A DNA stretch of 64,000 nt from Penelope pileata (Eukaryota; Chordata; Aves; Galliformes; Cracidae), in contig WBMW01001708.1 of assembly GCA_013396635.1 (NCBI GenBank), positions 797,448-861,447 on the forward strand, written 5' to 3'. A program made the position numbers and the translations under genes. The notes beneath the pieces were generated by a model. That model saw only the letters and a program-made list of their open reading frames with translations. It was not told the DNA's origin and ran no database searches. Position 1 is the first letter of the stretch; each line of letters begins with the position of its first letter. Shown in pieces: positions 24,983 to 38,631 of the stretch.

Positions 24983-27900
24983 GCTCATCTCTTCAATTTT
25001 GGTGAATAAAGTCGTTCTTGCTACTGAAAAGAAACTAAACTGACTGCCTTCAATCCTAGCTTTTCAGAAAATCAAAACATAACCACAAATCATCATCTTC
25101 TTAAAAGAAAGGGTAAAGATCAAAACAGAGAGACTAAAAGTTGATGCTGCAAGTTTATGGCCCCCAAGTGTTTTATTCAGAAGACTTTCAGCAGCAGCAC
25201 TGGAGGAGAAATATGCTGCTCCTGCACAGGTGCTTAAAGCTCATCCAGCATTTAGGCTCTCCGTGTGGACTCTATGTGAATAGCTCAATGAAAGTGTTTT
25301 GTCTTTGATATGTAAGAAATAAGACTACCTGGTTCAACAGTCTATAGCAACTTTAAGAAGTGAGCAGTAAGCCCTGAAAGAACTGAATTTCAACTCGAGG
25401 GATCATTGCATTAAAAATGCTTCTTACTTCAAAGAAGGTTTAAAATAAGTACTATGTAACTGATTTTATAATACTTACTAATTCCTAGTATTCCATTATT
25501 AGACCATTTTTATATTCAGAGTCTTTAGCCCTGTGTGGGCCACTGCACCAGTGGAGACCTTTAGATGTAGCTTTATTTTAAAGGCTGTATACCAAATATT
25601 AAGAGTTCATTTCGTAACATCTGCTAAACAGCCCACGTATGCACAAGATTATACAGTAAAGTTTTCCTGTCTGTCATTCATTAGTTTGTCTGAGCTATTA
25701 CCTACAGAGCCTCCACTTCTTCTGAGGAATTACTAAGCAAAGGGTATACTTTCCAGATGATAATTTACTTCTGGTGAAGCACTTAACTATCTTATCTTAG
25801 TGGAGCATGGCTATTTTAGGACAGAGTTAGTAATTTTGTGGTTCTGCACTGTTGAGCTGTACACGCCCTTCATCTTTAATACATGGATTTTGCAGTGCAA
25901 AGTGAAATTACTAAATGGGCCAGAGAGCAGGTGAATGTTCTGAGATCACAGAATAATATTTCTTGCCTATTTCTTCCATAAAAATCACCTCTGGAGATCT
26001 CAAACTTAGACATTTTCTGGAGGGAAAAAAAAAAGAATAAATGAACCCACTTCTGAAATGCTGTTGAAGCAACTGGCATTCAGTTTCTAGAACAAGGCCT
26101 CTGCTAAATCATATAACATGTTCTGTTACCTTTTAAAAACAAGAAATATATAATACACAGGTTTAGAGGTCAGATTTGAAATAAGATTAGGAGATAAGGA
26201 AAGCTACAGACATAAACCCAGCATAATCGCTCTGCACACAGCTTCCTCCCCTTGGTCCCTATTCAAATTACGAAGTCAAAGATCACTACAGCTTTCTGAT
26301 CGGTATGGTTTAGTTAATTGGCTGAATGACATTATCTGAAATCATGCTGCATTAGAATTAGATCCTGAGAATCCACCACAGAATTGGTCAAGTCCAAAAA
26401 TAGGGTACACTCTACAGATGACAGGTAGACCATCAACCTTCTCACCTCTATTTAGACTCTTTGCTCCCTTAATCTAAAGTTTTCCTGGTGTTAAAACCAC
26501 AGGAATTTCATGGAGGTGTTTCAGAGGCTCCAGACAGAGCCATCTGAAAAACAAATTACAAGTCACCCAAACCATCATATGGCTTTACTTGTATACCTTA
26601 CTGATTTCCCTAATCAAGTCACAGACTCAGCGTTTGTGTGTATTTTTTCACCAATTTTACTTTTCATAGAATAATGCCTGTGTATTTTTCAGTGTATTTG
26701 TCCACATTCATGAGAGGGAAAGGGGTCCTTGTTGCCATTTCACAATGCCTCTGCACAGTGCAGTGGACCACCTTTCATCAAGGAGGGCCAGTATGGAGTA
26801 GCTATGGACCTAGGAAACTATAAAAGAAGGCAGAGACTGGATGATAGTCACTAAAACCCAAATGTGCTGAAGCATAAAATGTGTGAGCTGCTAGGTAATT
26901 CCTAGTCTTGTTTAAAACTGTCTTAATACTAGAAGAATAGATGAACAATTTAAAAGATGGTGGCAAAAGAATTAGGAAATTACAGTCTAGGGGAAGAGTG
27001 ATATACTGGGCAAATTGGTAGGAGCTGAAATATAGAACAGAATTGGAATGCATATGGATGAAAACAAAGGTGCATTAGGAAAAGTCAAGATTTTATAGAC
27101 AAAGGGACACACTCCAGAGTTCTGTTAGGGTATTTTCAAGGAATCTGCAGACAAAGCACATTTTTCTCTACATCTAGGAGAGGAAAAAAGGCCTTGACTG
27201 AGGGGCTCTTTGCTTTTCATACCACTTGGTAAGGAAAAGTTGTACAGATACTCTCTGGCTCAGGGGGATATTTTTACCAAGAAAGCTCTGTAGAAAAGAC
27301 AGCTTGCAGACTGCAGCAAAACCAGAGCTCAAACCTGTGACAGGTTGCTTCCACCCATGGGGACCCTGAGCCCATCCAAAGCATTGTGCTCCCAGGAGCT
27401 CTCAGCCTCCCCTTCCATGTGCAGAATTGCAGTAGCTTGGCATCTGGTCTGGCATTGCTCTGGGGTGATGTCCAGTCGCAAAAGCCATCCCGTCTTCTCC
27501 AGCTACATGAAAGCTGACAAGTATGAGCCCTGGCAGCTTTAAGAGGTGAAAGATGTTCCTGGTTACACTTCTCTGCTCTGGCAAGAAAGTGTCTTTAACA
27601 TAAATGGAAATCAAGCCCTTTCCACTTGATATGAGCGAGAAGTTGCTGCATGATTAAAGTAACCTACTGGCATGAAGTCCAGAGGGAATTTGCAGCTTCC
27701 TCCATAGCTGATTTTCAAATACAAACACTTTAAAATGCAGTAATGTATCTGTGTAACACACAGCTGATTTACAGTCTGAGTGACAAATATCTTGGGATTT
27801 AAAAAATAATCTCTTCCATTCCAATTTTCTCCACACCCCTCAGCAACTATATGCACCACAGCCTGAGAGATGGTGCTAGCACCTCTGAAGGAAATTCCAA

Positions 27901-30900
27901 TGAAACAGCCACTGCAAAATATATTAACACAGCACATAAAATAGAGTGAACACAGCAAGATGCAAAATGACCCACTCAGCATTACCATATATATTTACCC
28001 AGTCTAGTGCAATGCATAAATAATATATAAGGAATGACTCTTTATTGTATCCTAGGGGAGGAACAGTGGTTACAACAGATCATCTTAATAGGACATAGTG
28101 TCTACAAGGTCCTGGAAAATTACTGCTGTAAAACTTCTGTCATGCTGTGAAGATGTGCTTGCCTATGACCTAACATTTAGAACTGTTTGTGTTACTCATA
28201 ATACATCTTTTGTGCAGTATTTATCTACAACTATCTCATCTGAATTTTCATGGAAGTCTTAAATGTGCTGAAACCTGTTCAGCAACAACGCTCTCCCTTG
28301 GAAAGTGCTTCCTCAGCCACCATCCCATTTGGTTTGTGTGTGTGGAGAACTGATGAGATGACAGTGCATCTGCGATGCTGAGAAGCATGATGCAGAGGTG
28401 ACAGAGGATGATTACTGGACCAAGAAGGGAGAACTCAGGTTGTCATTCCTTACATAAGTGACCAGAAAAAAAAAGCAGGAAAAAAAAACTGGGGAGACGA
28501 GAACAGTTAGAAGAGAGCTGTTACTATAGGAGATAGCAAGTCATAAAGTGTTGAAAAAGACTGAGAAATAGTACTAGAAGCAGCCTAAGCATTGAGGAGG
28601 GCAGGGAGGGAACAGAAACCTAAAGACTTCCTAAAAAATCGTTGTCAGATAGTGCTCAGAAAGCCGATAAAATTGGGTGAAGAGCCAGCCAGAAAATTGG
28701 CTGGAAGAATATAAACTTGGGATTCATTGCTGTCATCAGCATTTTCAGACAGCTGAAAGGAGAAGGAAGCCAGGAAGGTGGTAAGATTATTAGGGAAGTA
28801 CCCAGCAATGTCCTGGGTGTGACGAGTAATGGTTTGTAGAGTTTGATTTGGAAAATCTCATTGTCTTTAGTGAAGTGATACAGACATTGCTTTTTTTTTT
28901 TTTTTCCCCTCAAAGGTATTTGGACATTAAAGGAGTGGACCACGTTCGAAAAGAAAGCTATGAAAGAAGGAAAGGCAGCCAACAGCTGGGAATGCAGAAT
29001 TTATCAATGTAGAAAAGAAGTGGGAATAAAGAGCAAGCAAGATACCTGAAAGTCAGAAAGAGAAACAAGGGAAAGTGAAGGGGAGAAAGACAAGAAGATC
29101 ATGAGCAGTGAAAAATGGAGGCTGGAGTTGCTAGCCTATTTGCCACAATTTGCCAGTGTGGGCTTCAGTCCAGCAACTAAAATCAGACCTGAAAAAGCAT
29201 GGGGCAGATGTTTGCAGGAAGTTTATCCAAGGTTACTGCTCACTTGCTGAGAATATGAAATAAATTTTTGGGAGAAGGTAAATGGAAGAGAGAAGGGAAC
29301 AAAGCACCAAGGACAGTGAACAGATGAGAGGAGAAGACTTGGTCTCTGAGCCAATACTTTGTCCTCCACAGAAGAAAAGTGCCTGAAGCCACTCGTTAGT
29401 AATGCAGAGTACATCGCACAGAAAGTAACTGAGAGGGAGTTATAATCACCATAGAATCATAAATGATGAAACACATCCCTCCCATGATCACATAAGCAGC
29501 TGAATCACTCGGCTTCTTCATTAGTCCATGCTGAAAAAAAATAAAAAAGAGGGGGGGAGGAAATAAAAGGATTTTTTTAAAAAGAAGGTATTTTTCTGAT
29601 CAAGTAAGAAAATCACAAGCATCCCAGAAGAGAGTTCCTGCAGAGGACTCATTGCAGGTTAGTTGTACATCATCTTATATTAAGCATTGGACATATTGTA
29701 GAGGGACCAACTTGTTGCCGTTTTACATTTCCCAGTGGAATGATGTTTCTACACTGATTCCTTTCTCTTGACAGCTCCAGTAATACTCTGGATGTGATGG
29801 GTAATGGCTTGTAAATTCTGCTTGGAAAAAAATTGTGCCCTTAGTTTGATGTTGTGGAAAAGATATTTTTCTTCCACACAGATGTGCCTATGCATATGGC
29901 TGCCAGAACTCATCTGCCTTTGCACAGACACAGGCAGTTGCAGAGGAAGGGGATATGAGAGCTCCCTTTCCTTTCCACAAGCAACAGAAAGCATTTTGAG
30001 GAAGGTCTCTGGGGATTTAAGTAAGAGGAGGACAGTCACCTGCTCTAGATCCTCTTGCAGCTGTGAGGCCGAAGTCATGGCTCCTCTTTTTCTGTCACTG
30101 CTAAGCTAAGATTTCTGAGGATGGTAATGTGTCTCTGCTCTTGTACCATGTACCATATACAGCCAGTGGCACTTTTTTTCCCATGGATGGCCCATGAAAA
30201 CCTTATGAGGTTTAAATCATTTAGGACAATATTTTCAGTTGCACATATCCTACAGTGCTGAGGGAGAGAGGTTCTTTCTACTTCTCCGCACCTCCACCTG
30301 CAGGGAGATGAACATTTGTCATGAAGAAGAGCCTAATTTCTATGAAAATCCACAGGTTTTGCAAAGATTGGAGAGATGGAGGGAATCAAGCCTGGAGCCT
30401 GAAGCTAGCAGCCTGTCTTGCCCTCTGCTTCATTCCTGAGCCTGGAAGAAGAGGTTTGGCCTCACATGCAATAAAGCTCTAAGCTCAGCAGTTATAGCCC
30501 ACCTGTATCATGAGTTGCATTGCCTAACACCATTTTCCAGATTTTCTTTATCTGTCCATCAGTCCTCCATCACTGAAGGATGAAGCTGGTGTCCAGCACA
30601 CCTGTGTTTTCCCCGAGCTATCATTTAGTTGTCCATAGAGGTGTCAATAGCTTATATACATACATTAAAGGGGGAGCACCAGGGAGATACTGGAGGGTGC
30701 TATGTTGTTTGAGCTCCAAGTTCTGGTTGCACCAGCCCTCTGCAAACAGTAAGATGATGTTCTTGTATTTCCAGTCTCTGACTAACTGGGCAGTTGAAGA
30801 ACCAGGTGATACCAGCAATTTTACAAGAACAAAGAATTTAAACAATTGAAAGCTAGTAAAAAAAATAATATATTTTACATGGGAACATAAAACAATTGGG

Positions 30901-33819
30901 GCTAATTCTGCTTTTACAGCAGCCTAAACAAGGAATTGCAGTGGAGAGGAGTTAGAATAAAAAAAAAAAAAACAGGTTTTAAATTCCATATATCATCCTA
31001 CTGTCTGAACCACTCTTGTTAGCCTCTTCCCTCCATGCTCCCATGCCTCGTCAGCCTCCAAGTTTTCACAGCCACCTGTTTTATGCTATTAAATTAAATG
31101 TTAATTTCCCTGAGGTCAACAGTGACTTCCCCTCTGTCTTTACAGCTCTCAGCATATTGGGACGCAGCCCTGAATAAAGCTTTAAAGACACCATATAATG
31201 CAAAGCGCATAACACTAGCAGCAATATCACATTTTCTGTCTCCCTCTTGAGTAATTATTCAGTAAGAAAAAAGACAGGAAGAATGACTTTAAAGCCAGAA
31301 GGGATTCTCTGCGAACATCTTGTTAGATTTCTGTATAACACAAGTCCAGTGGATAGCTTTGTATTAATTTGTTTCAGGTGCAACAGCATTGGTTGGATGA
31401 GAGCTATTTTTGGGGGGGATTTTCTTTCGGTCAAAGGTTGCTTCTTTGTGCCTCTTTTGCATCTACCATATGGCTTAGCAAGCATAAGCAAAGCTCTTCT
31501 GCAATCCAGAAAGACAGAAGTACAGCAATCCAGGAATGACGGCAAACTTCCTAAGCCAACCAGTTGCCAAAGAGCACTTTTGCAAGGACAAATGTTAGGT
31601 GAGTGTGAGTGCACACTACAGCAGTGAGTCAAAAAGAAGTCAGTGAAAATTTCCAGTATCAATTTTCAGTGCATACTGATGGGTCTGCATTTGTTCAAGA
31701 AGCATCACAAATGCAAAATCTGGCATCATAACCATCTGGACTTCCTCGGGGGCTGCAACATGTACTTGTGTTTCTCCAGACTTCTGCTGCCCCTGTGTGA
31801 CACAGGGGATCACACACTCAGGGCATGGGGCTGAGGTTGCAGCAGCACACGTACCTATAGATGCATGCACAAACACTTCTGTTGTAGATTGCGCAGCTTG
31901 CTATTATTTCAGGTAGAAATACATACTGGTTATTTTTTTGAACAAGCAGACATCAAGTAATGAATGGACACAAAAAAAAACCTGCAAAACAGAACGAGAT
32001 TTTGAAAGAAAAACTAGGTGATCCACAGGTCATGTAACCAGTAGGATAAATAACAGATGGGCAAAGATAATCTTGGATTGGAGGATGAACAATGAAAATA
32101 CAATGGAGTTACTTAAAATGAACTTGCAATCTGAAACAGTCCCCTCCAGAGCAAGTACTATGCTCCATACTCTAACATGGATTTAATTCAGAAGCTATAA
32201 GTACCAGCTCTTTCTGAATTGTAGCAGGGAGTAAAAGCGAAAGACAAGAAATAGGACTTATTAATCTTGAGAAAACACCTGCGTCTTCCTTTCAGAGAAA
32301 TGCAATGTGACATTAATATTTAAAATAGAGAGACAACCAACTATTAAATCTGCTACAAACAGGAATAGAACTATTTCAGCGTTACTGAAGTCAGCAGTGG
32401 TCTAAATAGGCATGAAATGAGGAACTGGGATATTCACATTAGCAATATGGGAAGCAACCATGGTTTCTGGAATCAAGCCACATTATCCAGCGTAGGGAAC
32501 ATCCCAGGAAAAAGGTTATTTGTACAGGCAAGGAGAAAGCTAGGTGACGGGCCATGGGCACCCTGTGTAGCTGTTTCTTAGCTTTGTTGGAAGCTGTGTG
32601 ATTGCTTTGCTGCTTTTTTATCTTACACCGTGTAAATCACACTCCCTGGAGAAAGCAGGATTTACCCAGCTAGCTGAAGGCTCTCAGCTATTCAAGCTGC
32701 CTAATTACAAATTACGTCACATCAGCTCATCTCAGCCCCCGTGTGCAGGGATTATATACCATGAGACCGCTAAGTCTCAATTCACTTTGAACATTTCATG
32801 GATAGCTACTAATCACAGGCACTCTGTTCTGAGCGAGATAGGAAGCAGGGTCACATCTAATCTGGCAAATCAGTGCATCCTGCACGATGCGGTAAACGCA
32901 GTGGATAAACACAGGACGTGGGGGTGAAGGCAGATAAACTGGGCTTTCTACACTTGCTGCTAGCAGATTTGTTAAAATCAGAGAGAGTGTATTGTGCACA
33001 GAAACTCTGGTAACCTGACAAGTGAGAGCGATTTATAAGAGTGATAGGCCATTTGCAGGGTGGCACAGTAAGTTGGAGGCTTTGAATTTCATTCATTTAA
33101 ATTCCCTTTCCAAACATGAGGGATGGGGTCTGCTGCCTGGAAGTTTACTGCTGAAAGCAATAATTCAGTGTTGATCTTATTTATTTGCTGAAAATATGAA
33201 TCTGCTGGTTTCTGAGGATTTGATGTAGAAGAATGGCAGCGAATGATTTTGTGGAAGTTCCCCAGAAGGCACAAATTCTCTTTTTGATTACATTGGTGCT
33301 GCTCAATCGAAAGCACAAAGCACCTTTCCTGGAATATTGGTTACAGGATTTTAGAGTGTCTGTAGCCTCTCTGGATTATACTTTGCTACCTCCTCATCTC
33401 TCCCAGGAAACAAGTAATAAGAACAGCTGAAAAAACAAATTTCTGACCCAATAAGTGTATGAAATTTAATTTGGTAATATGTAGGAAACAAACTGTGTGG
33501 TTTGCTTGCTTACTTGTTTAGTTTTGTATGTTTTGTTTTGTTTTCCTCTTAACTCAGAACAGTTTGAAAGAATGTATTAGTCCTTAATGAAATATCTTTT
33601 TTCTTGAAAAGGTCAAGTCATTTTGATTAATCAGCAATTACTTGTTTTCATTTTGTTATTTTAAATTGTATGCTATAGTACACACTACAGTTTTAAAGCC
33701 AAGACACCAACCAAAGTGAAGTATCTGAACATATAGGCAAAATTATTCTATGTGCATAATGAAAGTTGTCACTGAAAACTGGGTAAGAGAATAAATTCTA
33801 AAGGGAAAAGGATTTTTTG
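24983..33819. other. Unique AT-rich DNA, no gene seen
   Basis: I see no gene or transposon in this stretch. Homopolymer runs occur at 28891-28905 (T15) and 30959-30972 (A14). A purine-rich patch lies around 29535-29590. Open frames up to 135 codons near 31250-31660 overlap on both strands, which suggests chance rather than coding. Confidence 0.5.
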
Positions 33820-33898
33820 TTTTGTTTTGTTTTTTGTTTCTTTTTCTTCTTCTTTTTTTTTNNNNNNNNNNNNNNNNTTTTTTTTTTTTTTTTTTTTT
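33820..33898. repeat. T-rich low-complexity tract containing an assembly gap
   Basis: The tract goes from TTTTG repeats through TTC-rich sequence to a long T run. Sixteen N bases at 33862-33877 interrupt the T run. The true length of the homopolymer is therefore unknown. Reading frames crossing it are meaningless. Confidence 0.95.
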
Positions 33899-34707
33899 AC
33901 AAACCAAAGCAATAGTACAAATTTTATATCATGCCCAAATATGTGATTCTCAGGTAAGTTGCTAGTCAGTTCCAACCTGGCACTTTTGGCCTCACTTCGT
34001 GTCACATTTGACATTCTATTAAGCTCTACCTGCAGATATAGAGAAGCAATCATGAATTCGTCTGCAGGATTCCTTAGGCAACATCCTGAAACTTTATCAA
34101 ACTTGTGTGTTGAGAACAGGCACAATAAACAAGAGTCTGCTCCAGCAAAAGCAGAGGAGAAAAGGTTCCGTTAGTACTCTACTCAGCTGGTTTGGAAAGC
34201 ATTTAACAAATCTCTTAGGGAGTCGTTTTTAAAGGGAATTCAGCATTGCTTCCCTTCCATGGCATCCATGCACATCGGGTGCCTAAAACACTGAAGATTC
34301 AGGCCACAGCCTCTCCCTATGCCTTATTCCCTGTTCCATAGAAAGAAGGCAGTAACACATCTTCCCCCACAGACTGTTAAGAGGACAGTGGAGCTAACAC
34401 CACTGATGTGTGGGTGTTACGCTGATGTGATCTGTGCACAGCTCAGGTTCAACCTTACTCAAAGTGAGAGTGGTGGCTGGGTTAGAAACCTGATCTTCAC
34501 AGAATCTCAGAAAATAAAAGTGTTCATACTCCTCACAAAAGAGCAGTCAAGACAATGCTAAATACGCTGGATGTTGGACAGTGTGACTGCCACCGTGCTG
34601 CTGAGCAGTAGCAGGTAGCTGGTGCATCCATCGTGTCTGCATTCACACCTTCCTCTCCTGCACAACTCCATTGAGCAGTGCTCCATGACTGTCTTGTTTA
34701 AAGGTAA
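33899..34707. other. Unique DNA between the T tract and a CR1, no gene seen
   Basis: About 800 bp without any recognisable gene, repeat or RNA structure. Short open frames here lack family motifs. Confidence 0.5.
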
Positions 34708-34821
34708 GCCAGAGGAAATACGAAATCTCCATCCTTGGAGATACTCAAATCTCAATAAAGCACAGACCAGAGCAAGCAGGTCCAGAGGTCCCTTCAGGGG
34801 TAAATTATTCTATGATTCTGT
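34708..34821 (+). mobile_element. CR1 LINE 3' fragment
   Basis: It contains the CR1 block AAATCTCCATCCTTGGAGAT, then a diverged GTCCAGAGGTCCCTTC block, and ends with ATTCTATGATTCTG tail repeats. It reads in the plus direction and is 5'-truncated to roughly 110 bp. Confidence 0.8.
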
Positions 34822-36635
34822 TTGCATTTTGCAGACTTCTTGCTTGCCTCCTCACCTCTTACTTTGACATATTTTAGAAGAAGAGGCCTTCATTCAAAGT
34901 CAGGTTTGATTTAATTTAATTTGACTGCTTTTATTAAACATTCAAACATTAAACAGTCTCTTCACATGAGCATTTTGTTTTGGATCGCGTACAAGATTTT
35001 ATTTAATTTGACATGAATTATTTGTTACTTTCCCACTCACAAAGGCTTTGGCTTTCAACTGAGTGAAATCCTTTCCTCTTTCCCACTGCTCCCTGTCCCA
35101 TTTTTCATTTTGCCTAATGAACTGAAAAAACACATCTTTTGCACAGATATTTTAGTGAGTAATGTGCATCAAGAAGAGACTCCAAAAAGAGACTAAATTC
35201 TGCAAGTGCACATAGTTCTCTCTCTCAAGAAGCTGACTTGATTAACATGATATCCCCATAGCATATATGCCCAAGCTTGACATCTACTGAGGGCCTGACA
35301 CAGCTCTCCTGTACATCTCGGGGACTCACTGGTGGATTTGTGACCCATCAGAGTCCTCTTTTTCTGCCAGTGGTTCTTCTGTGATGAGCAAGACCATTTG
35401 TGACTCAGTGCAATTTTCTTAGTCATTTCTCAGGCATTTGATCATGACCTCCCTGCAGATAGAGGTCAGACTCCCCTTGACTTCAGCAGTGTGATTTCAA
35501 AGCCACAAACAGGTTGGAGCAAAAACTACAATACTAGCATTTTTGCAGCCAGTCCAGGGATTCTCAAAAGCTGTCACAAACTGAGAGGCAAGCCTAGCAG
35601 GTTTCAAAGAGCCATTTACCAGCTCTGTCCCTTTTATATCATTGTGAAGATGGAGAAAGATAGTAAGGTATGGAACTGGCCAGATGTAGGTCTTTCCCCA
35701 CTCTGATAGGTTTCTTCAATTTTTGAAAATGAGTATAAGCAAAGTGGTGATGTAATTCACCTCTCCAGTGACACAAAAGCTGCAATAGGAGACAAGCAAG
35801 GGAGTATATAACTGGGTATCTGGATAAGATGACCCCTTCTCTAAGAACCGTGAACATCTTCCAAGTGCTCTGTTTAACAGTAAGTCCTGAGACAGAAAAG
35901 CTACACTATATAGAATTATGTCCTAAGAAATCATTTAGTGACACTGATTATTATTTTCCTTTTTTCCTCAGTCTTTCCTATCTTATCTATTAACAGTATT
36001 CCTTGCCCTTGTGTCACTAGAGAAAGAACAAGCCAAAGTGGGGAACATAGTTAAACACCATCCTGAAATTTATGTGTTAAAGGAGTTTTAAACTTCAAGG
36101 AGTGAAGCAACTGTATTGTCCTCAGTTCTGAGACAACATGGTATGTGACCTCTGAGGAGACCAACACCAGCACCTGCAAGCCTGTCTGGGTGTACTTAGA
36201 TGTTGAGGCCCTCATTTAGCAAAGTAATTAATAAGGTTCCTTAACATTGTACCCTGAGTACTCTTCCCAAACTTCATCAGAAGTTGTTGTCTCTTGGAGC
36301 TTGTTGAACACCTAGCTACATGATTGATGCCTGGACTTGATGATCTTAAGGGTCTTTTTCAGCCTGAATGATTCTATGATCATTAGATTCATCTGCATTA
36401 TGCACTTGAATTAGAAAAGCACTTTGTTCAAGAGGTTCATAGCTGAGTGTGTGTGATGGAAATCAGCCTCTGCAACCAGGTCACACTGTGTGATAGACTT
36501 TAAGTTTACATGTCCAGATTTGGAGGTTTGAGCTTGAGGGAGAACACTTTCAGTCTACCAACCCTGGGATTTCATTAGTGCCTTCCTGAAAGCTCATTCT
36601 GAATGATGTTTCTTAAAGTGCTTTGAGGACTGGAC
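34822..36635. other. Unique DNA with one CR1 tail, no gene seen
   Basis: Apart from the CR1 tail at 36331-36382, I see nothing recognisable. Two short open frames near 35491 and 35639 lie on opposite strands and overlap, which suggests chance. Confidence 0.5.
36331..36382 (+). mobile_element. CR1 LINE tail fragment
   Basis: The CTGGACTTGATGATCTTAAG block followed by GGTCTTTTTCAGCC and an ATTCTATGAT tail is the CR1 3' terminus. Only about 50 bp are clear. The true 5' boundary may lie further left in diverged sequence. Confidence 0.75.
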
Positions 36636-37173
36636 AAGGGCTGCTCTGATAGAAACGCTTTCTATTTTATTATGTTGGCCCACAACAGTAGAAGCTGAAC
36701 CTTCCCACCAACATTCCCTTACATTTTGTTGCCGTGCGACAGATGGCAGCGGAGGAGCAGTCTGACACAATGGCGTCTGACAGGGAAGCGCATTTGAAGC
36801 AAATGTGCAGAACTGAATTCCTCCATGAGGAAGAAATGGCATCCATTGACATTCATTGATGCTTGCTGAACATTTATGGAGACCAAACAGTGAATGTCAG
36901 CACCGTGAGGTGGTAGGTGGTGCATTTCAGCAGCAGTGACAGCAATGTGAAAGACAAGCCACGTTCCGGACAGCCATGCAGATTTTTACAAGCGCAGCAT
37001 GCAGGCTCTTGTTCATCACTGGTGGAAATGCACAGGTAACAATGCACAGTGACTGTGTTGAAAAACAGTGTTTTGTAGCTGAGAATGTTCTCTATCAAAC
37101 AGTGTTATTGTGCTCTTTGTATCTGTTGTAGTTTCCATGGAAACAAATAGGAGGCATTACTTTCAGAACAAAC
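36636..37173 (+). mobile_element. Mariner-family DNA transposon, internally deleted copy 2
   Basis: The right terminus (GGAGGCATTACTTTCAGAAC...) matches the end of the element at 24409-24980 and stops at a TA dinucleotide. The left terminus is more diverged but alignable (CTGCTCTGATAGAAACG). The interior encodes a broken N-terminal transposase domain. It then jumps to a C-terminal-like segment (frame reading QALVHHWWKC) before the 3' end. Total length is about 540 bp, so the central catalytic part is missing. Its orientation is opposite to the first copy. Confidence 0.85.
36770..37039 (+). pseudogene. Broken mariner transposase remnant
   Basis: Starting at ATG 36770 the frame runs to a TAA at 37037-37039, but has stops at 36857-36859 (TGA) and 36914-36916 (TAG). 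Readable pieces include TEFLHEEEM, a region like LLNIYGDQTVNVSTVRW and KDKPRSGQP. These fit the N-terminal helix-turn-helix region and the linker of mariner transposases. After about residue 70 the frame changes to sequence from near the element's 3' end, marking the internal deletion. It cannot make a working enzyme. Confidence 0.8.
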
Positions 37174-37175
37174 TA

Positions 37176-38549
37176 TGTACCTTGAAGAGTTTGTGGACCT
37201 CCCAGGACGACATTGTGCATCACAACCAGTTAACAGAGCAGTGCTTATAGTATCATGGACAGACTCACCAAGGCAGTGGAGGAATAATAGCTTCCTCATG
37301 CTGTCACACTGGCCTTTTTGAATTACCATATTCGTAAGCACTGAGAGAGAAAATCAGATGCCAAGGGGCCAAGATAAAGAATGAAATGCCTCCTAGGACT
37401 GGAAGGTCTGACTGCGCTCAGGAGACAGCAGATCCAAACTGAGTCATGAAGCAGCTTTACCTTACAGAAGATGAGAGACGGGATAACTGCAGTGTCAAAC
37501 ACAAGGATGTGAATGGACTGAGATTTACAAGTTATAACAGCACCTATGTAATGGTTTGGATTTCCATAAAATGGGTCCAGAGGAACTGCAAAAATCACAC
37601 TGTGAAGTGAACACTGACACTACATAATAAAACAAGTTTTCTGTACAAAGCTGCGATAAAATAATTTTACATTTATCATCCCACTTAATTGTAATGGGTC
37701 TAGAACTAATGAGCCTTACCTCTAAACTCCATTTAAGACAATAGTTAATTGCCTTATTTTAATAAATGTTGGCAGAAAGGTGAGTATAACAATGACTGAA
37801 CGCTCGATTACCACCTAGTCTAGAAAATGAAGATACAGCTTATTAATGATATAAACAATCTGAAAAGCAATTAGGATCCTGAAGGTAGAATAGGCAACTC
37901 TTAAAAATAAGGTAATAAATGAACTTTCTGATCAAACATAAAGCAAAAAGAGCTTTCAGAAGCAAGAAAGCTCATTGCCTGGGATTTTAGTTTGATTCAT
38001 TTCTTCTTCCCCTCCTTGCTATCTGTGACATGTTCAAAACCTGTCAACAATAGTGTCATGGGAATGCAAGATTGACGAGCAAAGAGCAATACATTCATGC
38101 TGAACAGTTTGTGCTGTACAGGATGGACGTATTAAATGTGCTAGAGAGCTTCGCACTACTCCCGCACCAATAAAGGAAAAGGATACACAGAAGACCTGAA
38201 AACTGAGGGTCAGAAATGAAGAGAGCTGCAGTTGCTGAAAAAGCCCATGGGAAAGCTACAGAATTAAACTTTGCTATACACATGTTCTACATCTCAGAAA
38301 TAGTTGTGTAGTTCTAACTCTACAAAACCGTGGTGTGTGGAGATCCTAGTTCAGCTCCCACCACCCACCCAAATCACTGCACTGCAAATATCTTGCTGTC
38401 CCCAGTCGTTTTTGCTGATAGGCTTGCGATTGCAAGCTCTCTAGAGCAGAGCACACCTCTTTGTAAATGGTGTGTAACAACAGTCATTGGTTCTTCAGGA
38501 CATTTCTGTTATGTGTGTGACTGCACCAAGAACACATCATATGGAGGAG
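37176..38549. other. Unique DNA between mariner and nested CR1, no gene seen
   Basis: No recognisable exon or repeat. The open frames at 37323-37598 and 38095-38283 (minus) have no known motifs. Confidence 0.5.
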
Positions 38550-38631
38550 CCGTCCTTGGCCTCTTCTCCCAGGTAGCTAGCGATAGGACTAGAGGGAATG
38601 GCCTCAAGTTGTGCCAGGGGAGGTCAAGGTT
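38550..38631 (+). mobile_element. Outer CR1 LINE, left part (split by a younger CR1)
   Basis: This is CR1 sequence running through the CCTCTTCTCCCAGG, GGGAATGGCCTCAAGTTG and TGCCAGGGGAGGT blocks. It stops abruptly at AGGTT, where a second CR1 begins. The next expected words, AGATATTAGGAAAAT, resume at 39418. The element is therefore one CR1 cut by a later one. Confidence 0.85.

Noticed and set aside
29449..29475. CATAGAATCATAAATGATG, resembling a CR1 tail
   Set aside because: No other CR1 block lies beside it; a short AT-rich match is likely chance.
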